Source: JANYCG01 sp031386665 (GTDB lineage Bacteria; Pseudomonadota; Gammaproteobacteria; Burkholderiales; Burkholderiaceae_C). Taken from it: a stretch of DNA of 64,000 bases. The stretch is from contig JANNCN010000015.1 in the NCBI GenBank assembly GCA_031386665.1, positions 1-64,000 on the forward strand, read 5' to 3'. Made by a program: the position numbers and the translations under genes. Below the pieces are notes generated by a model. It saw nothing but the letters and a program-made list of their open reading frames with translations. It was not told the DNA's origin and made no database searches. Positions 34,516-42,802 of this stretch are shown here, piece by piece. Numbering within the stretch: position 1 is the stretch's first letter; each line of letters starts with the position of its first letter.

Positions 34516-34935
34516 ATGGACGCCACCGACCAAGCCCTGATCGCCCTGTTGCGCCAAAACGCCCGCCTGAACGTGGCCGATTTGGCGCACAAACTCAAAG
34601 TGTCGCGCGGCACAGTGACCAACCGAATCCGCAAACTTGAGGACGACCAAGTCATCGTGGGCTACACCGTGCGCCTGCGCCCAGAGTCCGAGCCCGAACG
34701 CATTCGCGCGTGGATGGGTGTGCTGGTCGACGGCAACACCACGCGCCAAGTGATTGCCAGCCTGCTGGGCGAGCCCGGTGTAGCGGCGCTGCACGACACC
34801 AATGGCCGTTGGGACTTGCTGGCCGAACTTGAGGCCAGATCCACCAAAGATCTGTCTGAAATTTTGGAGCGCATTCGGCTGATCGCAGGCATTCGCAGCA
34901 CCGAGACCAATATTCATTTGGCGAGTTACCGGTGA
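34516..34935 (+). CDS. Lrp/AsnC family transcriptional regulator
   Basis: 139 aa. The ATG at 34516 has TGGAG five bases upstream; a TTG at 34465 would add 17 residues without family similarity. N-terminal helix-turn-helix (DQALIALLRQNARLNVADLA and VSRGTVTNRIRKLEDDQVI), C-terminal RAM effector domain (VLVDGNTTRQVIASLLGEPG). Divergent from ocd, so it is the likely ornithine/arginine-responsive activator of that gene, by analogy with other ocd-lrp pairs. Confidence 0.92.
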   Translation: MDATDQALIALLRQNARLNVADLAHKLKVSRGTVTNRIRKLEDDQVIVGYTVRLRPESEPERIRAWMGVLVDGNTTRQVIASLLGEPGVAALHDTNGRWDLLAELEARSTKDLSEILERIRLIAGIRSTETNIHLASYR

Positions 34936-35096
34936 TGCCGCTTCGCAAATGCACCTATGAAGTGTTATTTTTAGTATCAAAACAAGCCCTGACCCCGACC
35001 GACAGCGGCAAGTAAGTTTGGCCCGAGACACTGGCGCTCGCCGTGTTCCATTGGACGTGAATTGCCAAGCACGCCGCACCCCACCCGTCTGACTTT

Positions 35097-36032
35097 ATGC
35101 GCCCCTTTCTCATGACCCTTGCCACCACTTTGACCACCGCCTTGGGGCTGAGTGCCGCCCCAGTGGCACAGGCAGCCCCTATTGAACTGCTGGTGCCAGC
35201 CTATTTTTACCCCGGTTTTGCAGGCAGCGCGTGGGACCAAATGACAGCCGCGGCCGCAGCGGGCACGCCCATCACCGCCATCATGAACCCGGGCAGCGGC
35301 CCCGGCACCGCGGCCAATTCAGACTACGTGACGGCGATCAACAACTTTCGCGCTGCGGGCGGCCGCGTGTTGGGCTACGTGCCGTCGGGCTACTTGGGCC
35401 AAAACGTCAACCCCACCAGCACCTGCCAACCCGCATCGGGCAGCACCTACAGCGTGGGCGACGTGCTGGCCTGCGCCTCGCGCTACAAAGATTGGTACAG
35501 CGTGGATGGCATTTTTGTCGACGAGTTCACCAATGTCGATACCCCCACCGCCTTGGGTTTTTACGAGTCGCTGTACAGCGGCTTGAAAGGCATTGACAGC
35601 GCCTGGAACGTGGTGGGCAACCCCGGTACGCCAACGACTGAAAGCTACATCAACCACGGCGGCGCGCGCTCGGCCGACACGGTGGTGACGTTTGAAAACA
35701 GCACCGGCTACCCAAGCTACACACCATCGACCTGGAACGCGCTGTACCCGGCCAGCAACTTTGCCCACCTGTTGTACAACGTGCCCACTGCCGCCGAGAT
35801 GCTCAGCGCCATTGCCTTGGCGCAGGCCCGTAACGCGGGCTACATCTTTGTGACCGACGACCAGGGTTTGGACATGAACCCGTGGGACACCTTACCCGCC
35901 TATTGGGATTTGGAAACCGCCGCCATTCGCGCGGCCAATGCAGCAACACCCGTGAGCGAGCCGGGCAGTTTGGCGCTGATGGGGCTGGCGTTGGCGGGTT
36001 TGTTCTCGCGGCGCAAAAAGTCTGGCAGCTGA
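35097..36032 (+). CDS. PEP-CTERM protein with spherulin-4 (GH135-like) domain
   Basis: 311 aa. Signal peptide (cleavage near VAQAAP), then a spherulin-4 TIM-barrel domain: LLVPAYFYPG at the start, TAIMNPGSGPG, GYVPSGYLG, and the acidic pair in VDGIFVDEFTNVD (D142, E143) with another glutamate in VVTFENSTGYP (E200). GH135 enzymes such as Aspergillus Sph3, which cut alpha-1,4-galactosamine polymers, use a D-E pair and a Glu about 55 residues later; the spacing here is similar. The C-terminus EPGSLALMGLALAGLFSRRKK is a PEP-CTERM sorting signal for exosortase/archaeosortase-type processing. Substrate not proven. Confidence 0.85.
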   Translation: MRPFLMTLATTLTTALGLSAAPVAQAAPIELLVPAYFYPGFAGSAWDQMTAAAAAGTPITAIMNPGSGPGTAANSDYVTAINNFRAAGGRVLGYVPSGYLGQNVNPTSTCQPASGSTYSVGDVLACASRYKDWYSVDGIFVDEFTNVDTPTALGFYESLYSGLKGIDSAWNVVGNPGTPTTESYINHGGARSADTVVTFENSTGYPSYTPSTWNALYPASNFAHLLYNVPTAAEMLSAIALAQARNAGYIFVTDDQGLDMNPWDTLPAYWDLETAAIRAANAATPVSEPGSLALMGLALAGLFSRRKKSGS

Positions 36033-36126
36033 ACGCGGGTTGATGAAGTCTGATTCAGGGCGAAGAAGACTTCAGGGGACTCAATGTGGCTAGAAGCAGC
36101 CCCGGTTCAATTTGGGCCAATTTAAA

Positions 36127-36243
36127 AAAAAAGAACCTGCAGGTTCTTTTTTCTCAAAACGTCTGAAAATTGCCGAAATATGAATAAAACACGTCTCTAG
36201 CTCTCCAATAATATAGATAGTTTGCTATTATTAATATAGCAAA
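36127..36243 (-). repeat. Repeat element E3, downstream of boxA
   Basis: Minus-strand copy. In its own sense: hairpin TTTGCTAT-N7-ATAGCAAA (36243-36221), CTATCTATATTATTG, core GAGAGCTAGAGAC, the TTTTATTCATATTTCG box, and a 26-bp perfect palindrome at 36152-36127 (core GAACCTGCAGGTTC flanked by A and T runs). With the T run downstream in the boxA direction it can also act as terminator of the box operon (boxA stop at 36320). The rest of the 287-bp space between boxA and the spherulin gene shows nothing else. Confidence 0.82.
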
Positions 36244-36319
36244 TTAAAACACAACCAAAACTGACGAACTGATCAATTGGCGAGCAGAACAGCCTGCGAG
36301 CGAATGCTCAAACCAGCTC

Positions 36320-37648
36320 TTAATACGTCTCCAAATGCAGCCGCCCCTCGCGTTTGAGGCCGGCACCTAGCGCGTCCCATGACAAGCCTGCTTGCTGCGC
36401 CACATCACGCAGTGCCAGCAAAACGCCTTCTTCCATGCTTTTCAGGCCGCACACGTAGAAAAAAGTGTTCGGGTCGTTCAGCAGCAAACCCACGTCGGCG
36501 GCGCGCTCACGCAGCGCGTCTTGCACATAGCGCTTGGGCGCGCCGGGTGTGCGCGAAAACGCAAAGTTGATGTCGATAAAGTCTTTGGGCAGGCTTTGCA
36601 GAGGGCCGAAATAGGGCAATTCTTCTTTGGATCGCGCGCCAAAAAACAGCATCAGCTTGCCCCCTTCGAATTTTCCCGATTGCCGCAGCCGCCTGCGCCA
36701 TTCGGTCATCGCGCGCATGGGGGCGCTGCCGGTGCCAGTGCAGATCATGACGATGTGGCTTTTCGGGTGGTTGGGCATCAAAAAGCTGCTGCCAAACGGG
36801 CCGATGACGTCGACTTTGTCACCCACTTTCAGGTCGCACACGAAATTGCTGGCCACGCCGCGCACCGGGCGACCGCTGTGGTCTTCCAACACACGTTTGA
36901 TAGTGAGCGACAGGTTGTTGTAACCCGGGCGTTCGCCATTGCGCGGGCTGGCAATAGAGTATTGGCGGGCATGGTGCGGTTTGCCGTTGGCGTCCAGTCC
37001 GGGTGCGACGATGCCGATGGATTGGCCTTCAAGCACCGGAAAAGGCATGGTGCCGAAGTCCAGCACGATGTGGTGGGTGTCGTAATCGTGACCCGCCGTG
37101 CGGCCGACTTCGGTCACCCGCACATTGCCGCTGACGGTGGCGGTGATCGTCTTGTCAGCCGTTTTAGGACCATAAAGATTGGTGTAGGCATGCGCCGCCG
37201 ACCACGGCGGCAACACAGAGCCAAATTGACCACTGGTGAGCGCGTTGCCAGCGCCAGTGGTCGCGGCAACTGCGCTGCTGGCGGCCAATTGCCCGCCCGC
37301 CGCCGCCGATGGGTCAGTCAATGCAGAGTCTGCGCTCACATCGCCCCCCACGCCCGCTGCGGTCAACTCATCGGCTGTCAATTCGGGCGGCAGTTCATCC
37401 CATGTCAGCTGAGCCGCAGGCGTGTAGGCAATGGTGCGCGGCATCATGCGCCAGTTGTCAATCGACCCGGTGGGGCACGGCGATATGCAGGCCATGCAGG
37501 CGTTGCAGATGTCAGCGTTGACGACGTAGTTGCGGTCGTCATGCGTAATCGCCCCCACGGGGCAGGTGGCCTCGCAGGTGTTGCAGCGAATGCAAATTTC
37601 GGGGTCGATCAGGTGCTGGTTGATAACCGCCGATTCAGACATGCCCAT
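36320..37648 (-). CDS. boxA: Benzoyl-CoA 2,3-epoxidase reductase component BoxA
   Basis: 442 aa. Passes electrons from NADPH to the oxygenase BoxB. Two [4Fe-4S] motifs at the N-terminus, CIRCNTCEATCPVG and CNACMACISPCPTG (residues about 18-61), then an Ala/Gly-rich linker and a ferredoxin-NADP reductase module with RQYSIASPRNGERPGYN (FAD), MICTGTGSAPMRAM (NADPH) and FYVCGLKSMEEGV. The ATG at 37648 has AGGA seven bases upstream. It is the last gene of boxRCBA, but is separated from boxB by a 543-bp gap filled with repeats. Confidence 0.96.
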   Translation of the reverse strand: MGMSESAVINQHLIDPEICIRCNTCEATCPVGAITHDDRNYVVNADICNACMACISPCPTGSIDNWRMMPRTIAYTPAAQLTWDELPPELTADELTAAGVGGDVSADSALTDPSAAAGGQLAASSAVAATTGAGNALTSGQFGSVLPPWSAAHAYTNLYGPKTADKTITATVSGNVRVTEVGRTAGHDYDTHHIVLDFGTMPFPVLEGQSIGIVAPGLDANGKPHHARQYSIASPRNGERPGYNNLSLTIKRVLEDHSGRPVRGVASNFVCDLKVGDKVDVIGPFGSSFLMPNHPKSHIVMICTGTGSAPMRAMTEWRRRLRQSGKFEGGKLMLFFGARSKEELPYFGPLQSLPKDFIDINFAFSRTPGAPKRYVQDALRERAADVGLLLNDPNTFFYVCGLKSMEEGVLLALRDVAQQAGLSWDALGAGLKREGRLHLETY

Positions 37649-37803
37649 GGTAATTCCTAGCGTTTTGGGAGATCAATTTTAGGGAGAGTTCGTGGGATTC
37701 TGGATGCATTGCAGGTTGAATTTGCGGGAATTTTTTGCACTCAATCAGGTTCAACAGAGAAACCAAGTCAGAAACAACCAAGCAGTGCGTTCTGTGGTTG
37801 GCG

Positions 37804-37897
37804 AGCCGACGAGGCCGAGTTGGGTAGCTACGCGAATGTCCCCCGCCTTCGGCTCCTCCTTGATTTCGCGGCGCCACCCAACTCAGCCTCATCGGCT
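37804..37897 (-). repeat. Long hairpin element H1 (copy 1)
   Basis: 22-bp arms (37804-37825 and 37876-37897) with two mismatches, around a 50-base loop containing TGTCCCCCGCCTTCGGC and TCCTCCTTGAT. In RNA of the minus strand (the box transcript) both mismatches become G.U pairs, so the stem is fully paired. The loop is shared with copy 2, the arms are not. Strand is given as the one that pairs completely. Confidence 0.75.
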
Positions 37898-37978
37898 TAT
37901 GAGCGCGGCTGTTTGGCTCTTTTCCTCATTGGCTGTTTGGCTGTTTGGCCACGCTTGAACAAGAACCCAAGGTCACAG

Positions 37979-38073
37979 AGCTGGTTGGCGTGGCACTCAG
38001 CGCAGCGGCATCAAGGAGGAGGCCGAAGGCCGGGGGACAGCCGCGGAGCTGCTGAGTGCCGCGCCAACCGGCT
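37979..38073 (+). repeat. Long hairpin element H1 (copy 2, inverted)
   Basis: 23-bp arms (37979-38001 and 38051-38073) with two mismatches, around a 49-base loop that is the reverse complement of the copy 1 loop with a few changes (ATCAAGGAGGAG ... CGGGGGACAG). Both mismatches are G.U in plus-strand RNA. The strand reading ATCAAGGAGGAG is therefore the fully pairing one in both copies, although the arm sequences differ. Confidence 0.75.
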
Positions 38074-38191
38074 CCCGCCCAAGACCTTGCCCCCAACCCT
38101 GAGCAACCCAGACCTACAACGCTACTGCACCTCTCGCGTCTACAGCTTTTAGCCCCTTCAAACCCACTCTCCACAACCCGTCAACATTCAA

Positions 38192-39619
38192 TCAAGCAAA
38201 CCGAACATAGTCAAAATCAACCGCCTGCTTGTTAATGCCCATGTTGGGTGGCGCAATCCAGTTGGCAAACTCCCCGGGCTCTACGCAACGTCCCATCAGA
38301 CTGGCGACAAACGCGCGGTCTTCGTTGGTGGGCAACCACTTGTCAACATTGGCGGCCCATTCGGCTTCAGACACAACGCGCCCGTCAGGTGACACCTTCA
38401 CACCGCTCAACGCCCCAATGTTGCGGTGAAACGCCTTGTGCGGCACCGTCAGGCGGTGTGGCAAACCGGCTTTTTCCAGCACCTTGTTCCAGCGGGCCAC
38501 GCCTGCGACCGAGTCTTTGATGAAATCGTCGCGCAAGACTTCGTTCAAAGCGTTCAGCATCGGCACCTCTTTTTCCACCAACTGGCCATTCACGGCTTCC
38601 AGAATCTTGTAAGTCTGACCTTTCAAAATATGGTCGTCAACGCGCTTGCCTTCTTCATAACGGCCTTTGATGCCGGTGCTGTAAAAAGTGGCGGCATTGC
38701 TGGACTGATCGGCCCCAAACAGGTCAATCGTCACGCTGTAATGGAAGTTGGTGTAACGCTGCAACGTGGCAATGTCGATCACGCCAGCGGCGCGAAGTTT
38801 GTCAGCGTCGTCGGTTTTCAAGTCGTTCATCGCCTGCGCGGTGCGGGTCAGCACCCGGGCTACGCCAGATTCGCCCACAAACATGTGGTGCGCCTCTTCG
38901 GTCAGCATGAATTTGGTGGTGCGGGCCAGCGGGTCAAACGCGCTTTCGGCCAAGGCGGCGAGCTGAAATTTGCCATCACGGTCAGTGAAGTAAGTGAACA
39001 TGAAAAACGCCAGCCAGTCGGGGGTGGCTTCGTTGAAGGCACCCAAAATACGCGGGTTGTTTTCGTCACCGCTGCGCCGCTCCAACAAGGCCTCGGCTTC
39101 TTCGCGGCCATCGCGGCCAAAGTGTTTGTGCAGCAAATAAACCATCGCCCACAGGTGGCGGCCTTCTTCGACGTTGATTTGGTACAAATTGCGCAAGTCG
39201 TACATGCTGGGTGCTGTCAGCCCCAGGTGGCGCTGCTGCTCGACCGACGCAGGTTCGGTGTCGCCCTGCGTCACGATGATGCGGCGCAAGTTGGCGCGGT
39301 GTTCGCCAGGCACGTCTTGCCATACCTTTTCGCCCTTGTGGTCGCCAAAACCAATCTCACGGTCGCTGGCACCGGGGTTCAAAAAGATGCCCCAGCGGTA
39401 GTCGCGCATTTTGACGTGGTCAAACTGCGCCCAGCCTTGCGGGTCTACGCTGACTGCGGTGCGCAAATAAACGTTGCTGTCCACCGAGCCCTCTGGCCCC
39501 ACGTCGTCCCACCAGTTGATGAAGTTGGGCTGCCATTGCTCTAACGCGCGCTGCAAAGTGCGGTCTTCGCCCAGGTTCACGTTGTTGGGGATTTTTTCGC
39601 TGTAGTTGATGCTGCTCAT
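38192..39619 (-). CDS. boxB: Benzoyl-CoA 2,3-epoxidase oxygenase component BoxB
   Basis: 475 aa diiron oxygenase that converts benzoyl-CoA with O2 to 2,3-epoxybenzoyl-CoA. Recognised by MSSINYSEKIPNNVNLGEDR, WQPNFINWWDDVGPEG and WGIFLNPGA, with iron-ligand segments VEEGRHLWAMVYLLHKHFG and TEEAHHMFVGESGV, and the C-terminal NWIAPPNMGINKQAVDFDYV. Full length for the family. Preceded by a gap with a long palindrome after boxC. Confidence 0.97.
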   Translation of the reverse strand: MSSINYSEKIPNNVNLGEDRTLQRALEQWQPNFINWWDDVGPEGSVDSNVYLRTAVSVDPQGWAQFDHVKMRDYRWGIFLNPGASDREIGFGDHKGEKVWQDVPGEHRANLRRIIVTQGDTEPASVEQQRHLGLTAPSMYDLRNLYQINVEEGRHLWAMVYLLHKHFGRDGREEAEALLERRSGDENNPRILGAFNEATPDWLAFFMFTYFTDRDGKFQLAALAESAFDPLARTTKFMLTEEAHHMFVGESGVARVLTRTAQAMNDLKTDDADKLRAAGVIDIATLQRYTNFHYSVTIDLFGADQSSNAATFYSTGIKGRYEEGKRVDDHILKGQTYKILEAVNGQLVEKEVPMLNALNEVLRDDFIKDSVAGVARWNKVLEKAGLPHRLTVPHKAFHRNIGALSGVKVSPDGRVVSEAEWAANVDKWLPTNEDRAFVASLMGRCVEPGEFANWIAPPNMGINKQAVDFDYVRFA

Positions 39620-39669
39620 TGAATTTGACTCCTGATGACGATTTCAAAAAAAATTAACTTAAATTGCGT

Positions 39670-39796
39670 CCAGAAATTCAGCTTTTTGGGATGAAGTGCA
39701 AGGCGCCCGGAGCGCAGCAACCGGAATGCACTTTAGGTGCATGAGGATTGCGAGCACCGCGCAACGATGCAATTCGCCCAAAAAATGGATTTATGG
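39670..39796. repeat. 127-bp imperfect palindrome between boxC and boxB
   Basis: Outer arms start CCAGAAATTCAG...TTTTTGGG at 39670-39690 and end CCCAAAAAATGGATTTATGG at 39777-39796; the centre (39726-39742) is ATGCAC-TTTAG-GTGCAT. The two symmetry centres coincide within 1 bp, so the entire space between boxC and boxB is one structure with bulges. It ends 9 bp before the boxC stop. Confidence 0.7.
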
Positions 39797-39805
39797 ATGC
39801 AATTT

Positions 39806-41533
39806 TTAAACTCTATTCCAGTCGAAGGTGGCCTTGTCACCCTTGCCATAGACTTTTAATGCGCCCTTCTCACCCACCGCATTGGGCCGCTGAAAAATCC
39901 AGTTCTGCCACGCGGTCAATCGGCCAAACACGCGGGTCGCCATGGTCTCTTTGCCGTTGAAGCGCAGGTTGGCTTCCAGGCCGGTCATGGCGTCTGGCGA
40001 CATGCTGACGCGCTGCTCTACGGCAATGCGCACCTCGTCGGCCCAGTCAATGTCGTCCGGATTGGCAGTGACCAGACCTAAGGCAAAGGCGGCATCGGCG
40101 TCTAGCGGCTGGCCGATCACGGCACGTACGGCGTCCAGCGCGGGCTGCTCTTCATAAAAACGGCGTTGCAGGCGGCTTTGGTCGGTGGCCATGGGGAAAT
40201 GGCCAAAATTCAGCTCTCCCACCGTGATTTTGGGGGCGCGGGCTTCGTCATCAGGCAGGGCCAGGTGGTAGATGCGGTCGCAGGCCAAGGCTAATTCCAG
40301 CAGGCTGCCTGCAAAGCACGAAGCGGGCTCAACCAAGGCGAACAAGCTGCGCGATGACACGTCCAAACGGCTGAAGGTGCGGCGCAGTAGGCCAATGGTT
40401 TCGCGCACCAGCCAGTGGTTTTGGTGCGCCAGCAGCACAGCGTCCATGGCCAATACGGCTGCGGCTTCGCCTTCGGTTTTGATCAGCCAAGTGCCGATGT
40501 CCAGCTCATTCGTGCGCATCATCAAAATGGCGTCTTCCAGCTCGCGGGCCATGGCCAGCGGGTACCAGGCGGCCCCTTGCGCTTCAATGCCAGCGATGTC
40601 GGTGGGCTGCGAACCGGTGGGAGCCTTGACGGTGAAGGTGGCCAGCCGTTTGGCGCGGTCGATGTCCACCGTCACATGCGTGTAGCGCAGAGCGTCAGCG
40701 TCTTGCACGCGCTGCAAAGTGGGCAAGATCACGCCTTTTCCATTGGCTGGGCGGTCACTGCTGGCGGCCAGTTCGAGCGCACGGGCTTGTACTTTTTGCG
40801 CAAACACGGCGGGCTTGGCAATGTCATCGACCAAACGCCAGTCTTTGGCCTTTTGGCCGCGAACGCCTTCGACGCTGGTGCAAAAAATATCGGCCAAATC
40901 GTGGCGCACCCGGCGCTTGTCGGTCACGCGGGTCAGGCCGCCGGTGCCGGGCAAAACGCCCAACAGCGGTACTTCGGGCAGGCTGACGGCTGAGGCGCGA
41001 TCATCCACCAAAATAATTTCATCGCAAGCCAAGGCCATCTCGTAGCCGCCGCCTGCGCAAGCGCCGTTCACGGCGGCCAAAAACTTCAACCCACTGTACT
41101 TGGATGAATCTTCCAAACCGTTGCGGGTTTCATTGGTGAATTTGCAAAAATTGACTTTCCAGGCATGGCTGCTGACCCCCAGCATGAAGATGTTGGCACC
41201 CGAGCAAAACACCTTGTCTTTGGCACTGGTCACGACCACGGTGCGCACTTCGGGGTGCTCAAAACGAATGCGATTGATGGCGTCGTTCAGTTCAATGTCC
41301 ACGCCCAGGTCGTAGCTGTTGAGCTTGAGCTTGTAGCCTGGGCGCAGGCCCGCGTTTTCGTCAAAATCAGCCTTCAGGGTAGCAACCGGGCCGTCGAACT
41401 GGAGCTTCCAGTGGCGATAGGCTGAGGGGTGTGTTTGGTAATTAACCTGGTTTGGCGGCACCTGACCAGCAGCAGGTGCAGGGGCGGCTGTGGCAGTAGA
41501 AGGCGGCGCAGGTTGTTCAAGGACAGTATTCAA
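39806..41533 (-). CDS. boxC: 2,3-epoxybenzoyl-CoA dihydrolase BoxC
   Basis: 575 aa crotonase-superfamily enzyme that opens the ring of 2,3-epoxybenzoyl-CoA to 3,4-dehydroadipyl-CoA semialdehyde and formate. Recognised by YRHWKLQFDGPVATLKADF, NGACAGGGYEMALACDEIIL and LPEVPLLGVLPGTGGLTRVT, and by EQRVSMSPDAMTGLEANLRF at the C-terminus. The first about 25 residues (Pro/Ala-rich) are longer than in Azoarcus. First gene after boxR in the operon; its transcript probably starts near 41667, leaving an untranslated leader of about 134 bases. Confidence 0.96.
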   Translation of the reverse strand: MNTVLEQPAPPSTATAAPAPAAGQVPPNQVNYQTHPSAYRHWKLQFDGPVATLKADFDENAGLRPGYKLKLNSYDLGVDIELNDAINRIRFEHPEVRTVVVTSAKDKVFCSGANIFMLGVSSHAWKVNFCKFTNETRNGLEDSSKYSGLKFLAAVNGACAGGGYEMALACDEIILVDDRASAVSLPEVPLLGVLPGTGGLTRVTDKRRVRHDLADIFCTSVEGVRGQKAKDWRLVDDIAKPAVFAQKVQARALELAASSDRPANGKGVILPTLQRVQDADALRYTHVTVDIDRAKRLATFTVKAPTGSQPTDIAGIEAQGAAWYPLAMARELEDAILMMRTNELDIGTWLIKTEGEAAAVLAMDAVLLAHQNHWLVRETIGLLRRTFSRLDVSSRSLFALVEPASCFAGSLLELALACDRIYHLALPDDEARAPKITVGELNFGHFPMATDQSRLQRRFYEEQPALDAVRAVIGQPLDADAAFALGLVTANPDDIDWADEVRIAVEQRVSMSPDAMTGLEANLRFNGKETMATRVFGRLTAWQNWIFQRPNAVGEKGALKVYGKGDKATFDWNRV

Positions 41534-41670
41534 GGCAAATGCTCCTCAGTGGGGCGCAATAAATTGCTATTGCGACGGGTCAATTTGGGCTGGACTGGGC
41601 TGGGCTATAGCTGGACGGCTATTTTGCGAGGGCTTTGCGTCGGTTCACGTGCACACCAAGCACCGCAAAT

Positions 41671-41703
41671 TGCATGATATTGCACATTTTGATTCAATGT
41701 CAA
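41671..41703 (-). promoter_or_regulatory. boxC promoter with BoxR-type operator on the -10 box
   Basis: On the minus strand TTGACA (41703-41698), an 18-base spacer and TATCAT (41679-41674) form a good sigma70 promoter. The sequence TGCATGATATTGCA (41671-41684) covers the -10 box and matches the TGCA-N6-TGCA operator known for BoxR/BzdR of Azoarcus. BoxR bound here would block RNA polymerase. The operator rule is published knowledge; occupancy here is inference. Confidence 0.72.
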
Positions 41704-41743
41704 GCATTTTTATGCATGTTTCAACCAATCATGCGAAAAGAGA

Positions 41744-42673
41744 TCATGGCTCGAGCTGCAAAGTTTGCCGAATCACCTCGCGCAGCATTAAAAAAGTCGG
41801 CTCCAGGGGCTGCTGGCTGGTGTCAATTTTGAAGCGGGCTTTTGAATAAAAAGCCGCACGCCCCGCCAAGATGCCTTTGAGATCCGCCATGGCCTCCTTG
41901 CTCGCCGCCATGGGCCGCAAGTCGCCTTGGGCCATCACGCGCTTCATGTGGTCTTCGGGTTCAGCTTGCAACCAGACAGTAGTGCACTGCGCCAGCAAAA
42001 GGTTGAAAGTGGCCACGTCTGACACCACGCCACCGGGTGCCGCAATCACGGCTTGCGGGTAATTTTTGGTCACCTCTTCCAGCGCGCGCCGCTCATAACG
42101 GCGGTACGCGGCCACGCCGTAAAGCGCCTGAATTTCAGCCACGCTGCAGCCCGCCAGTTTTTCGATTTCACGGCTCATTTCAATGAAAGGAAAGCCCAAA
42201 TCGTCAGCCAAAAGCTGCCCCAAGGTCGATTTGCCAGCGCCACGCAAACCGACCAGGGCGATACGCGCGCTGGGCGTACTGGCGCTGTGCATCTGCGCGC
42301 CCGCATGACCCAGCAGGTCGCCCACGGCCAAGCGCACACGCTGCAAGGTGGGCTCATCGCTGTGCGACAAAAGTTCGCGGATCATCAGCCATTCAGGGCT
42401 GGACGTGGTGATGTCGCCCACCAGTTCGGCCAGCGAACATTGCAAGGCCCCCGCCACTTGCAGCAGCACCAAAACACTGGCGTTGCCCACGCCGTATTCC
42501 ATATTGGCCAAATGCCGCTCAGACACATCAGCCGCCCCCGCCAACGCCTTGCGGGTCATGCCCCGGCGGGCGCGCAAACTGCTCACGCGCTGACCCAGAC
42601 CGACTAAAAACGGGTGCTTCTCATCCGCCAACTCGGGCGGCAAGGCGGTTTTGTGCAATATAGTGCTTGACAT
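41744..42673 (-). CDS. boxR: Transcriptional repressor BoxR (XRE HTH plus shikimate-kinase-like domain)
   Basis: 309 aa. N-terminal XRE-type helix-turn-helix (residues about 28-80: RVSSLRARRGMTRKALAGAA and SERHLANMEYGVGNASVLVL), then a linker and a shikimate-kinase-like C-terminal domain with P-loop GLRGAGKSTLGQLLADDLGF (about 150-170). This two-domain layout is that of BzdR/BoxR, in which benzoyl-CoA bound by the C-terminal domain releases the repressor from DNA. Here it heads boxRCBA, divergent from the benzoate-CoA ligase gene. Confidence 0.94.
   Translation of the reverse strand: MSSTILHKTALPPELADEKHPFLVGLGQRVSSLRARRGMTRKALAGAADVSERHLANMEYGVGNASVLVLLQVAGALQCSLAELVGDITTSSPEWLMIRELLSHSDEPTLQRVRLAVGDLLGHAGAQMHSASTPSARIALVGLRGAGKSTLGQLLADDLGFPFIEMSREIEKLAGCSVAEIQALYGVAAYRRYERRALEEVTKNYPQAVIAAPGGVVSDVATFNLLLAQCTTVWLQAEPEDHMKRVMAQGDLRPMAASKEAMADLKGILAGRAAFYSKARFKIDTSQQPLEPTFLMLREVIRQTLQLEP
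42654..42667. promoter_or_regulatory. Possible second BoxR site overlapping the boxR start region
   Basis: TGCA-ATATAG-TGCT, one mismatch from TGCA-N6-TGCA, lying at codons 3-7 of boxR (read on the plus strand). It shares ATATTGCACA with the boxC operator when read on the minus strand. It could give autorepression as a roadblock; a chance match in coding DNA is possible. Confidence 0.4.
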
Positions 42674-42802
42674 ACGGATTGAAAGACTTTATGGTTCGAG
42701 TAAGCACAATAATTCATCTCACGAGATTTGGCAAGTTAGCGGGGGCTAAAACCCTTCTTGGCGCTTTGCTCGGCAGGTGATCGGGCTTGCAGCGGCCAAA
42801 AC

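Larger units (their letters stand above)
37649..38191. other. 543-bp gene-free gap between boxB and boxA
   Basis: No plausible gene; the short frames here lack ribosome sites and family similarity. It holds two long hairpin elements (listed separately) and GGCTGTTT repeats at 37908-37950. In other box clusters boxB and boxA are usually nearly adjacent, so this gap probably grew by insertion. The end nearest boxA carries the AGGA ribosome site for that gene. Confidence 0.7.

Noticed and set aside
37804..38073. Integron attC-like core sites (GTTGGGT and ACCCAAC) in hairpin copy 1
   Set aside because: They are inside the arms in the wrong order (GTTRRRY before RYYYAAC), copy 2 lacks them, and no integrase or gene cassette is present.
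37692..38174. Several 80-150 codon frames in the boxB-boxA gap
   Set aside because: They follow from the GC-rich repeats there, lack start signals and show no protein similarity.
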